46,629 nucleotides of DNA. It comes from UBA4246 sp045113695. GTDB lineage: Bacteria > Bacillota > Clostridia > Christensenellales > Aristaeellaceae. This document shows, in pieces, positions 21,691-31,430 of the stretch (position 1 is the stretch's first letter; each line of letters begins with the position of its first letter). The notes beneath the pieces are model-generated. The model was given only the letters and a program-made list of their open reading frames with translations, made no database searches and was not told the origin of the DNA. The DNA is taken from positions 1 through 46,629 of the forward strand of contig JBGUJG010000123.1 in NCBI GenBank assembly GCA_045113695.1, read 5' to 3'. The translations under genes and the position numbers were made by a program.

Positions 21691-22113
21691 ATGTTACTAT
21701 TTGGTATCTTTGGCGTGATCAGCGCGATGGTCGAATTCTTCGAAGTGATCGGGATCGTGATCACTTTGCAGGCCGCCGTTGTCAGCGGGATCATCCGGCT
21801 GGCGAAGTGGATCTGCAGGACAGTCCGGAAAGTCCGGGCTCTGCTCCTCAAAGCCTTCCGCTCTGTCTGGCCTCTGATCGTGAGGCTGTATGTGCTCAAA
21901 GAAGTTTTCCGCATTCTTGAACTGTATCTGGTGCTGGTGTGGCTGATCGGCCGGCGCAATGAGAAGACCGCCCAGCGCACCGTTGATACGCCCCGGCATA
22001 CGGGCGGCGAAGCCCGCGACGCCGGCCGGGATCAGGACGATATCTACACCATCTTTGGCAAAATGTATGTCCGGCAGAACGGGGCGGTGTCCTCGGACAC
22101 CGGCCGTTCATAA
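21691..22113 (+). CDS. Small membrane protein downstream of candidate riboswitch
   Basis: 140 aa, starting at an ATG with GGAAGGAGGAACC just upstream. Residues 1-30 and about 65-90 are hydrophobic and separated by a basic, amphipathic segment (RLAKWICRTVRKVRALLLKAFR); the C-terminal 45 residues are polar. It is not a recognisable MntP, TerC or P-type ATPase, the usual partners of yybP-ykoY. Placement behind a metal-type riboswitch suggests a role in ion homeostasis or membrane stress, as inference only. Confidence 0.6.
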   Translation: MLLFGIFGVISAMVEFFEVIGIVITLQAAVVSGIIRLAKWICRTVRKVRALLLKAFRSVWPLIVRLYVLKEVFRILELYLVLVWLIGRRNEKTAQRTVDTPRHTGGEARDAGRDQDDIYTIFGKMYVRQNGAVSSDTGRS

Positions 22114-22152
22114 AAGAAAGGGGCTGTTGCACAGCCCTCGGCAGGGGGACAC

Positions 22153-22215
22153 AGCCAGGGCCTGCCGGCCCGTTCTTCGGTGAAAATGAGCCACTGGCTC
22201 ATTTTCCGGGCCCTC
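22153..22215. repeat. Structured dispersed repeat, copy 2
   Basis: Same constant frame as the copy at 2911-2972. Its central stem arms are GAAAATGAGCC and GGCTCATTTTC, with loop ACT. Confidence 0.8.
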
Positions 22216-22265
22216 AGAACCCCCTTTCGGGAACCCCCTCGCCTTTGCCTCTCGCGTCTTCGACA

Positions 22266-22327
22266 TCCAGGGCCTGCCGGCCCGTTGCTCGGTGAAAACT
22301 GTCCACAGGACAGTTTTCCGGGCCCTC
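22266..22327. repeat. Structured dispersed repeat, copy 3
   Basis: Same constant frame as the other two copies. Its central stem arms are GAAAACTGTCC and GGACAGTTTTC, with loop ACA. Confidence 0.8.
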
Positions 22328-22538
22328 GCAACCCCAGGCGGCAAAGGCGCAAAGAATGAATTTTTGCTCCGCGGGGCAAGCTCCGCTCCGCAAAAATTCT
22401 CCTCGCACCGCGCATGTCGCTGCTGCGGATTTAAAATGGAGGGGCTGTAGCCCCTCCAAACCTCCCTAAAATTGTTGATTTCCAGATAATGACTGTTGTA
22501 CAACTGTTTCTGAATTCAATATTCGTTGATAGAAGAAG

Positions 22539-22585
22539 GGGTGTTGCAGCATCGGTTCTGCAACAGCCCCATTGTTTTCTTTTTG
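22539..22585 (+). terminator. Terminator-like hairpin at the right end of the MITE
   Basis: GGGGTGTTGCA pairs (one mismatch) with TGCAACAGCCCC across a short loop, then ATTGTTTTCTTTTTG follows outside the element. Confidence 0.6.
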
Positions 22586-22605
22586 TCTCAAAACCCCGCG
22601 GCGTC

Positions 22606-22635
22606 TTGACAGGAAAACGGAGAATGTAGTATGAT
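22606..22635 (+). promoter_or_regulatory. Sigma-A promoter of the acyl ligase gene
   Basis: TTGACA (22606-22611), 18-bp spacer, TATGAT (22630-22635). Confidence 0.7.
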
Positions 22636-22703
22636 TCTTTAGCGAATAAAAGCGATAAAGTATCATTGGGTACTGTCGCTCTGGACGAAAGGAAGACAGA
22701 CTT

Positions 22704-24338
<1,635 letters not shown>

Positions 24339-24660
24339 AACCAATCAAAACCAAAGCTAACCAACTGAAACCAACAGAAAGCCTATAAAGATAATAATAA
24401 AGAAAAAGATAAAGAAAAAGAGAACGTTATCATCATCATGATGATCAGACGTTCTCTTTTTCATAGTCAGATGTTTCCCATGCCGTCTGCGCTCCGTACG
24501 TGCATTTCGTGACAAACGTCTCGAAACGGCCGGTCATTGTTGTAAAATATTCGGAAGCCAAAGCGGTTTCCTGTTCAGTTCAGGCGGAATGTAGTATAAT
24601 CAAACAGAGTCAATTGATCATGAACGGACAAAAGCGTCCAGATGAAACCGGAGTTCTCAG
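24339..24660 (+). other. Intergenic: terminator and promoter region
   Basis: A purine-rich stretch (24380-24414) leads into the terminator at 24415-24461. A TATAAT box (24595-24600) with a poor -35 (TGTTCA, 24572-24577, 17-bp spacer) precedes the next gene. Nothing else was recognised. Confidence 0.5.
24415..24461. terminator. Bidirectional-type intrinsic terminator
   Basis: AAAAAGAGAACG (24415-24426) pairs perfectly with CGTTCTCTTTTT (24450-24461), giving a T-run on both strands. Confidence 0.85.
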
Positions 24661-25500
24661 ATGTCAGATAGCATGAAAACAGCTCTGCGCAAAAGCCGGT
24701 CTTTCCTCCGTGAGCACATAAGACCAATCACGGCTGTATGCGTGATCATCCTGACCGCCATCATGATTCAGATGGTGCATATGCGGTACAGGGAATCTGC
24801 CTTCCTTCATAGCGCCCGACTGGAATCATCCGCTCCTTTGCTGCAGAGGACCGGTTACCGGTATTGGCACGATATTCTCCAGTATACAGACGGCTATGAG
24901 ATCATGACCTTTCAGCCGGATCAGGGCACGGTCTGGTCCCCTCCCAACGGATGGGTGAAAGAGCATATCCCGCTCAGGGAACTGACGGACCGGTTCGGGA
25001 TCATCGTCCATCCGGACACTGAAAAGAAGCTGAATCCCGGCAGCACCGTCTGTGACGCCTGGTATGTTCAGGCCTTCAGCGGGCAAAGCGTACCGTTTCA
25101 TCAGCGGGAATACTGGCTCTGCTTTCATGATACCGCAGAGAACCTTGTCACCGTTTACCGCGGCCATCATCTCCACGGGCTGTCCTTCCCAGAAGACGCT
25201 TTCTCCCCATACCTGGACCTGATAAGGAAGGGACAGGAAGAAGAACTGGCCGCCTGCTGTGAGGATCCGTATCTCGCCGGCAGTATCCTTCAGACCCGGA
25301 AGCAATACGATGAAAATCACACAGTAGTTCGTTATGATTATCAGATTCAGTCTCTGAAAATCAACAACGAGTCCGCCGAAATCCGGTTTGATGTTGCGCT
25401 TTCCGGAAACGGGCCGAGCCTGTATGATTCCGATAACAGAATTTGCTTTAAAAGTAAGCACGGCCGGTGGATGATCACAGAATACGGGGAGCATCCTTAA
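24661..25500 (+). CDS. Membrane-anchored hypothetical protein (279 aa)
   Basis: No family recognised. Residues 22-40 (ITAVCVIILTAIMIQMVHM) form one membrane helix after a basic N terminus, placing about 240 residues outside the cell. The outer part has a beta-rich C terminus of about 60 residues (LKINNESAEIRFDVALSGNG) resembling lumazine/SnoaL-like accessory domains only loosely. It opens a run of exported genes. GGAG lies eight bases before the start. Confidence 0.6.
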   Translation: MSDSMKTALRKSRSFLREHIRPITAVCVIILTAIMIQMVHMRYRESAFLHSARLESSAPLLQRTGYRYWHDILQYTDGYEIMTFQPDQGTVWSPPNGWVKEHIPLRELTDRFGIIVHPDTEKKLNPGSTVCDAWYVQAFSGQSVPFHQREYWLCFHDTAENLVTVYRGHHLHGLSFPEDAFSPYLDLIRKGQEEELAACCEDPYLAGSILQTRKQYDENHTVVRYDYQIQSLKINNESAEIRFDVALSGNGPSLYDSDNRICFKSKHGRWMITEYGEHP

Positions 25501-25539
25501 GCATCTGTAAGAAAAACATCTATGAAAGGAGCAATGACC

Positions 25540-26724
25540 ATGAAACGCCTGGCAGCGATATTCCTGATGTTCCTGTGCCTGATCCCCTGCGGCGCTTTTG
25601 CGGAGGACAGCCCGGAGGCGCTGTTCCCGGCCATGGACGCGAATGGGAAATGGGGCTATATCAACCGGGAAGGAACGTTCGTCATTCCCCCGCAGTTTGA
25701 CGGCGCCGAGGATTTCAGGGGCCATTACGCGGTGATCACGGTATACCCTGAAACCCCGGAGAAATACGCGGACCGGGACAGCCTGCCGGACTGTGAGGGC
25801 GTGATCGACCGGAGCGGGACCATGGTGGTGGAACCAGTCTATTCCTTTGACCCGGGATATGACGGAGAGTTCTACGGCGGAAAAGACACCGGCATCTGGT
25901 GTGTTTACGGAAAGCAGGATGACAAAGGCGGCAGACTCGAGGGTTTTTTCGACATTCCATCCGGATATTTTTCCGGCTTGGTCTGGCGAAGCGTATATCC
26001 CTGGGTCTCCGACAGCCGCCTGATCCCCGTGTCGGACGATACTTACTTAACCGGATATGCGGACCGGACCACGGGCGAACTGGTCATACCCTGCCGGTAT
26101 TTCGGTACGGACCCGTCCTGCTTCTACGGAGGCGTCGCCTCCGTCGCACTGGAGGATGAGGACGGCAATCCCCTGAACGACGAATTTTTCCTGATCGACG
26201 AAACCGGCGCTGTCATCCCACTTCCGGAAGGCATTCAGGCCATCCAGTACGAAGGCGCATTTGAAGGACGGGTACTGATCAAAAACGGCGAAGAGCTGTT
26301 CGGCTTTGCCGATGTGCAGGGAACCGTCGCGATTCCCCCGCAGTTTATTTACGCCAACCGTTTCAAAAACGGCTTTGCCGTGGTTCAGTTTCCCGAAGGT
26401 GACTGGGGACGGATCTCTCCGGACGGCGAGGTGCTGGCGCGGGGGCTGGTTTCGGACGAATGGGACGGACCAGATTTTTATAACGGCATGTATGCCACCC
26501 AGACCGGCGATCACGAGTTCAGCATCATCGACCTGCAGGGGCGGACGGTATTGACCTTCTCCTGCGAAAACCTGGTCAGGCTCTATCCCCCGGACGAAAA
26601 CGGACTGTGCATGTTCGAAACGGACATCTCCGGCATCGTCAACGTATGGCAGGACCGGAAATACGGCTTTGTGGACCTCTCCGGCCAGATCACGGCAGAA
26701 CCGAAGCCATACGAAAGCGACTGA
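25540..26724 (+). CDS. Exported WG-repeat protein
   Basis: 394 aa with signal peptide MKRLAAIFLMFLCLIPCGAFA. The mature part carries repeated WG/KWG-type beta units (KWGYINREGTFVIPPQFDGAEDF, GFADVQGTVAIPPQFIYANRF, RKYGFVDLSGQIT), usually 20-35 residues each and thought to bind surface ligands. The ATG at 25540 gives the best spacing from AAAGGAG; in-frame ATGs at 25522 and 25534 are possible. It is a paralogue of the gene at 34317-35753 (shared FFDIPSGYFSG and VIPCRY). Its leader is nearly the same as that of the next gene, although the mature proteins differ. Confidence 0.85.
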   Translation: MKRLAAIFLMFLCLIPCGAFAEDSPEALFPAMDANGKWGYINREGTFVIPPQFDGAEDFRGHYAVITVYPETPEKYADRDSLPDCEGVIDRSGTMVVEPVYSFDPGYDGEFYGGKDTGIWCVYGKQDDKGGRLEGFFDIPSGYFSGLVWRSVYPWVSDSRLIPVSDDTYLTGYADRTTGELVIPCRYFGTDPSCFYGGVASVALEDEDGNPLNDEFFLIDETGAVIPLPEGIQAIQYEGAFEGRVLIKNGEELFGFADVQGTVAIPPQFIYANRFKNGFAVVQFPEGDWGRISPDGEVLARGLVSDEWDGPDFYNGMYATQTGDHEFSIIDLQGRTVLTFSCENLVRLYPPDENGLCMFETDISGIVNVWQDRKYGFVDLSGQITAEPKPYESD

Positions 26725-26793
26725 AGAACGCGGCTCGGGAACAGAACTGCCTTATCCGCAGTACAGACTCCCGGTATAAAAGGAGCATTGACA

Positions 26794-27618
26794 ATGAAAC
26801 GCTTGATGATGATATTCCTGATGTTCCTGTGCCCAAACCCCTTCAGCGCTTTTGCGGAAGGCACTCCGGAACCGCTCTCTCCCCCCGCAAGCGGGAACGG
26901 GCAATCAAGCGCCGACCCTTCCGCCTGCCTGCTGGGCACATGGTACTTTGAAACGGATGAAAACGGCAGTATCTTCGGCGTTGCCATGACATTCGCCGGC
27001 GGCGGCATACTGACCCTGCGTTTCATCGACCCGGCCAGTTTTCAGTATGAAGAAGAGGTAGAAGCGCAGTATCGGGTCGACGGAGACCGTCTGATCCTGG
27101 AGGCGAACGGTGAAACCGTAGACTGTGCGTTCACAGTGACGGAAGACGAACTGCGCATCGTTTCTTCCGGCATGGAACAGACGGTTTTCAGAAAGCTGTC
27201 CGGCGAAGCGCTTGACCGGATGGCGTCCATGCAGCCCAAATACCAGCCCGCAGATGTTTCCCGGGCAGTGATCAGTTACGGAACGTCAACACATTTCACC
27301 CATGAGCAGATGGACGCGGCCATCGCTGTCATCATAGACAGATTCCGGACCTGGTATGGCTGTGAGCTGCACAGCATCGCCTATACCTCCGATGAACGGT
27401 CCGCCGGAGAATATCAGTACTATGCCGATACAGAGACGCAGAAGACCGGCAGGAACTATACGGACGGCATCGTCTTTGCTTCTTCTTTTCACACGCCCCC
27501 GGAGGATCAGGAGTACCCCGGCTCCGGTCTCAATCCTGACACCGAATACAACGGCTGGGCATGGATTCTGCTCTTTTCTGAAACCGGCGGGTGGGAACTG
27601 GTTGATTGGGGGTACTGA
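26794..27618 (+). CDS. Exported hypothetical protein sharing its leader with the WG-repeat gene
   Basis: 274 aa. Signal peptide MKRLMMIFLMFLC, then a short Pro-rich linker, is close to that of the upstream gene at both DNA and protein level, but the mature part is unrelated. Residues 45-130 look like a lipocalin-like beta-barrel (LLGTWYFETDENG, LTLRFIDPASF, YRVDGDRLILEANGE, a common pattern in Firmicute exported proteins). The C-terminal 120 residues are unassigned. AAAGGAG precedes the ATG by eight bases. Confidence 0.7.
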   Translation: MKRLMMIFLMFLCPNPFSAFAEGTPEPLSPPASGNGQSSADPSACLLGTWYFETDENGSIFGVAMTFAGGGILTLRFIDPASFQYEEEVEAQYRVDGDRLILEANGETVDCAFTVTEDELRIVSSGMEQTVFRKLSGEALDRMASMQPKYQPADVSRAVISYGTSTHFTHEQMDAAIAVIIDRFRTWYGCELHSIAYTSDERSAGEYQYYADTETQKTGRNYTDGIVFASSFHTPPEDQEYPGSGLNPDTEYNGWAWILLFSETGGWELVDWGY

Positions 27619-27741
27619 CTCTTCCCGGACTTCTCGCTCCGCCGGCAGCCGCACGGGCCCTGGACCTGCAAAAGCAGTTATAGATTGGCCATAGTCGGAC
27701 TGCCGTGTGGACCGGACCATAACAAAAGGAGTTTTTCATTG

Positions 27742-28245
27742 ATGAAGAAGATCACCGAAACATACCTGCTGGACTGCAGCACAGCCGATATCCCGGTGCC
27801 CCATGACTGTGAGATCAGGGATATCCGGGAGGAGAACGACTGCCTGATCATTGATTTTGAGGACGAAATCTCAAACCATGATTCCATACAGGCGCTTCAC
27901 CCGGATGCCCGGACGCTGACCATGCGCTTCCATCTGGAATACGGCGGCCAGAACGGCACCAACAAGGCATACGGCGGGCTGGACGGTATCTACCGACACC
28001 GCAGACGTAAGTTTCTGCGCCGTGAAAGTTATCTGGCCGTCAAAAACCTGCAGGAACTTCGGAAGCTGATGAAAAGATGTTTCTTTGCGCCAACCTATCT
28101 GTATCACTATGCCGCGTATCACTGCATCATCGCGGAATTGTGCGTGAACGATTCGACCCTGCTGATGATCGACGCGGACAGCGTGACCTTTGAGTGGACG
28201 GTGGACGAACCGGCGGCCGTCCCGGATCATGCAGACGGTCAATGA
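27742..28245 (+). CDS. Hypothetical cytosolic protein (167 aa)
   Basis: No family recognised. It has no signal peptide or membrane helix. Acidic beta-strand segments (CLIIDFEDEI, LLMIDADSVTFEW) and a basic central loop (YRHRRRKFLRRESY) are visible. It is the only obviously cytosolic member of this part of the cluster and sits between exported genes, so an immunity or regulatory partner is possible but untested. AAAGGAG lies ten bases before the start. Confidence 0.55.
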   Translation: MKKITETYLLDCSTADIPVPHDCEIRDIREENDCLIIDFEDEISNHDSIQALHPDARTLTMRFHLEYGGQNGTNKAYGGLDGIYRHRRRKFLRRESYLAVKNLQELRKLMKRCFFAPTYLYHYAAYHCIIAELCVNDSTLLMIDADSVTFEWTVDEPAAVPDHADGQ

Positions 28246-28261
28246 AAGGAGACGAAAAACG

Positions 28262-29095
28262 ATGGCGAAACGGATGGCGGTCCTGCTGGCCGTGATGATC
28301 TGCCTGGCCCTTCCCCTGAATACCCTGTGTGAAAACGGCGGGACCCCCGAAGACGGGCAGACGCAAGCCGGCTCCGGCACGAACCTGGAAGACGCCCTGG
28401 ACTGGCTCCAAAGCCTGCTGTTCGGCCAGAAGCGGAAAACGCCGGAGAACATGACCCATCAGGAAACGGTCGCAGCCCTGCGGGGCCTTGGCATCGAGAT
28501 TCCCGACGAAACCGTCCGGGAAACGGAAAAGGCCGTCGCAGACATGGTTTCCTACTGGAAAACAGCAGGATCTGACCGCGGTGAGCAGTACTATGATTTT
28601 GTCCTGCTCCTGCTGACCCGTCTGGGTGAAGGCGAATACGATTTCGGCACCGGGGCCTGGACGCCGACCTCGTCCCAGGTATACGCCTTCGACACGGAAG
28701 TATATGACATCGAACACATGTACACCCTGTTCCTGAAGGGAGTCTCCTCCATCGTTCCCGGCTTTGAATGCACGGACGTCACGGAGCACATCACCGAGTG
28801 GAGCGCAGAAGAAGCCGCCCGCATCGGCAGCCTGTCCGCGGAAGGAACGACCGACGTCGCTTTCACCCTGAACGGGCACCGCTATGAGCGGCAGCTGGAT
28901 TTCATGGGCGACTGGTTCAGCGAGGAAGCGATCACCTGGGTGAACGAAGTGCTTGCCCGGGAAGGCTTTCCGGGCAAACTCCACATGTTTTTCGACGGCG
29001 GGCAGGGCCTGATCCTGTTCTATGGTGACGACGCTTACGGGAAAGAACTGCGGAAGGTCGTCCCCCGGCTGTTTGAGGAGCTGTTTCAGTATTAA
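28262..29095 (+). CDS. Exported hypothetical protein (277 aa)
   Basis: Signal peptide MAKRMAVLLAVMICLALPLNTLC. The mature part is acidic and helical in its first half (NLEDALDWLQSLLFG; ETVAALRGLGIEIPDETV), with a beta-rich C-terminal half (FTLNGHRYERQLDF; KLHMFFDGGQGLILFY). No family was recognised. AAAGGAGACG precedes the start and the gap to the upstream gene is 16 bp. Confidence 0.6.
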   Translation: MAKRMAVLLAVMICLALPLNTLCENGGTPEDGQTQAGSGTNLEDALDWLQSLLFGQKRKTPENMTHQETVAALRGLGIEIPDETVRETEKAVADMVSYWKTAGSDRGEQYYDFVLLLLTRLGEGEYDFGTGAWTPTSSQVYAFDTEVYDIEHMYTLFLKGVSSIVPGFECTDVTEHITEWSAEEAARIGSLSAEGTTDVAFTLNGHRYERQLDFMGDWFSEEAITWVNEVLAREGFPGKLHMFFDGGQGLILFYGDDAYGKELRKVVPRLFEELFQY

Positions 29096-29122
29096 AACCA
29101 ACGTCATGAAAGGGAAAGCTTC

Positions 29123-30382
29123 ATGATCCTACTCATTCTCATCCCCGTCTGTCTGCTGATCTGGAACGTTTCCCTGATCCTGAAGGGCGGGAAGGGCAGC
29201 GCCGTTGCGCTTGCCGTGGTCAACGCAATCCCGGCCGGTCTGTTACTGCTGCTGGAGCTGTCCTATGACGGCGGGGCCTGGTACTGGTGCGTGTCCTGGA
29301 TCAGTATCGCGCTGCTGGTGATCGGCCTGCTCAGCGGCTGGGCGCTCCGGTTCTGGAACAAAAAAAGGCTCCTGATCTGGTTCGCCTGCTTCGCTCTGGC
29401 TGTGGGCGGGGTGTTCGGCAGCGGCGCCTACGAGCAGCACCTGCGGGACATCACCCTGCCGGAGCATTTCGATTACACGGCCTACACGCCCTTTCAGGCG
29501 GACAGTATGGTCAAGACGCCGGATGAAGAGCCTTCCCTGCGCTTTGAAGACGGCGATCCCCTCCCGCGAATGGATGGGGCGACAGCTCTCTACCCCGTAT
29601 ATGCCGCCTTCGCCCAGGCTGTCTATCCTTCCTCCGTCGGGCATATGGAGGCCCGGAAAATCCGTGAAATCGTCAGCTGCAGCACGACCTCCTATGCATA
29701 CCGTGAAATTGTGGATGGAAACGCTGATATCATCTTCACAGCGGGACCAAGCAAAGAGCAGGAAGCCTATGCCGCGGAAAAAGGAGTCGAACTGGTCTAT
29801 ACGCCGATCGGCCGGGAAGCCTTCGTGTTCTTCGTCCATCCGGACAATCCGGTCGAGGGGCTCACGCTGGACCAGATCCGGTCCGTCTACAGCGGCGAAA
29901 CCACCCGGTGGGATCAGTTGGGCGTCAAGGGACTTGGCAGTATCCGCGCCTATCAGCGCAGCGAAGGCAGCGGCAGCCAGACGGCTATGGAGAGGTTCGT
30001 CATGCGGGATACGCCGCTGATGCCCGCTGAGAAAGAAATGATGCAGGACGATATGGGCGGCATGGTGGAACAGGTGTCCGACTACCGGAACCATAAAAAC
30101 GCCATCGGCTATTCCTTCCGCTTCTACTGCACGGCCCTGATGAAGAACTTCAACGTCAAGCTGCTGACCGTCAACGGCATCGCGCCCACGGCTGAAAACA
30201 TCGAAAACGGCACCTACCCGCTGGCGTCTGTGTTCTACGCCGTCACACGCAGCGACGCGGACGAAAACACCCTGGCTCTGCTGGACTGGATCCAAAGCCC
30301 CCAGGGGCAGGCGCTGATCGAAATAACAGGCTACACGCCGCTGACATCCGTACCTGAACCTGAACAGGAGGGACAGCTGTGA
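29123..30382 (+). CDS. Membrane protein with PstS-like phosphate-binding domain
   Basis: 419 aa. The first 110 residues form about three to four membrane helices. The remainder is a type-2 periplasmic binding fold of the PstS class: DGATALYPVYAAFAQ near residue 155, ADIIFTAGPSKEQ, the repeat-like FVHPDNPVEGLTLDQIRSVYSGE, and the oxyanion-contact RSEGSGSQTAMERF. Classic PstS is a free lipoprotein; here the domain is tethered to a multi-helix anchor and no pst permease genes are nearby. It may sense phosphate or another anion instead of feeding a transporter. The stop overlaps the next start. Confidence 0.75.
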   Translation: MILLILIPVCLLIWNVSLILKGGKGSAVALAVVNAIPAGLLLLLELSYDGGAWYWCVSWISIALLVIGLLSGWALRFWNKKRLLIWFACFALAVGGVFGSGAYEQHLRDITLPEHFDYTAYTPFQADSMVKTPDEEPSLRFEDGDPLPRMDGATALYPVYAAFAQAVYPSSVGHMEARKIREIVSCSTTSYAYREIVDGNADIIFTAGPSKEQEAYAAEKGVELVYTPIGREAFVFFVHPDNPVEGLTLDQIRSVYSGETTRWDQLGVKGLGSIRAYQRSEGSGSQTAMERFVMRDTPLMPAEKEMMQDDMGGMVEQVSDYRNHKNAIGYSFRFYCTALMKNFNVKLLTVNGIAPTAENIENGTYPLASVFYAVTRSDADENTLALLDWIQSPQGQALIEITGYTPLTSVPEPEQEGQL

Positions 30383-30942
30383 AAAAAGGATGGAAGATTC
30401 TGCTTTGCATACTCGCGTTCTTCATGCTGGCAGATCTGGTATACAGGGCTTTTTTCTACCGTCCCAGCGAACTGACGGTTTCCGCCCGGTTCCGGATACA
30501 GGTACCCAGGAGCGACAGGGACTATGACTATTACCTGTCCGACGACAACGGTTACAGGACGGTCCGCGTTCGTCCGGCCGAAACAATCGGCGTCGCGGAA
30601 GGCATGCATGGCGCGCCGTACCGTCCGGCAAGAATGAAAAACGGCCTGATCCGCACAGGGTGGGAGTACGGCCCGGACGCCGTCCAAGGGATCATTCGGA
30701 AGGAGGATATTCTGAAAACCTGGCCGGACGCCCCGATTCAGGGAGACTGGCCGTTTCATATCTACTTCTACAATACCAGCACAGGCCGGACTTTCCGGAT
30801 GTTCCTGGACATCTCCTATGACGCGGAAACGAGCAAGGCGGAAGCGGTGTTCTATGTGTTCTATCCCAAAGACGCGGACCCTGTGACCGACCGTTGGGAA
30901 GGAAAGCTGGGCGATGATGTCGTGGTGGGGATGGAGATATGA
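30379..30942 (+). CDS. Membrane-anchored hypothetical protein (187 aa)
   Basis: Translation begins at GTG 30379, overlapping the stop of the PstS-like gene, with AGGAGGG six bases upstream, so the two are translationally coupled. One N-terminal helix (ILLCILAFFMLADLVYRAFFY) anchors a beta-rich outer domain. No family recognised. Coupling suggests a partner of the PstS-like protein. Confidence 0.65.
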   Translation: MKKGWKILLCILAFFMLADLVYRAFFYRPSELTVSARFRIQVPRSDRDYDYYLSDDNGYRTVRVRPAETIGVAEGMHGAPYRPARMKNGLIRTGWEYGPDAVQGIIRKEDILKTWPDAPIQGDWPFHIYFYNTSTGRTFRMFLDISYDAETSKAEAVFYVFYPKDADPVTDRWEGKLGDDVVVGMEI

Positions 30943-31044
30943 GGATATACGGACCCCCTGACCCGTGAGCCGGCAGATGACGGAGTCGGCTGAACCGTAC
31001 GCCGCTGACTGCGGCAAACTCTCAGCAAGGAGGCTGGATTACTT

Positions 31045-31389
31045 ATGTTGGAAACATTCATAAAATACCTGTACGAATACCGGAATCGGATGGGTCTGCT
31101 CATCGGAGAATATTCCCTTGAAAAACTGTTTCAATATATTAACGGCGCGGGAGACGCTTTCGCCATGTGCGGCTATGAGGACGTGCAGAAAGCGTTTTAC
31201 ACTCCATGGATGGATTATGTGGATATTTATTACGGCATGGAACCGGGTACAGGCGTCCGGGGCTGGTTCCGGATCATCCGGGAACACTGCGGCAGCGATA
31301 AAGAAGCGGTCAGCGTATTCTATAAACTGCTGAGCGGCTATCTGCGCCGTTATTACCCGGAAATCATCGTGCCGGATGAATCTGTCTGA
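31045..31389 (+). CDS. Hypothetical protein, first copy of a tandem duplicate (114 aa)
   Basis: Cytosolic, helical, no family recognised. About 85 percent identical to the protein at 32677-33021 (shared YEYRNRMGL, GEYSLEKL, GAGDAFAMCGYEDV, YYGMEPGTGVRGWFRII). AAGGAGG lies upstream with slightly long spacing. Each copy is followed about 40 bp later by an exported protein with the same leader, so the pair may be a functional unit. Confidence 0.65.
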   Translation: MLETFIKYLYEYRNRMGLLIGEYSLEKLFQYINGAGDAFAMCGYEDVQKAFYTPWMDYVDIYYGMEPGTGVRGWFRIIREHCGSDKEAVSVFYKLLSGYLRRYYPEIIVPDESV

Positions 31390-31430
31390 GAAAAGTTTTT
31401 CATCATCCATTACGTAAGGAGGGAAAAGCC

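Larger units (their letters stand above)
22120..22570. mobile_element. MITE-like noncoding element, 451 bp
   Basis: Bounded by GGGGCTGTTGCA (22120-22131) and its exact complement (22559-22570). Inside are two structured-repeat copies (22153-22215 and 22266-22327), a 10-bp palindrome GAATTTTTGC/GCAAAAATTC near 22350-22392, and a GGAGGGGCTGTAGCCCCTCC hairpin near 22438. No transposase frame is present. The ends resemble those of IS families with a CTGTTGCA core (for example the IS6 type), so it could be moved by a transposase supplied elsewhere. No target duplication was evident. Confidence 0.6.

Noticed and set aside
22113..22580. Target-site duplication around the MITE-like element
   Set aside because: The bases directly outside the two ends do not form a direct repeat.
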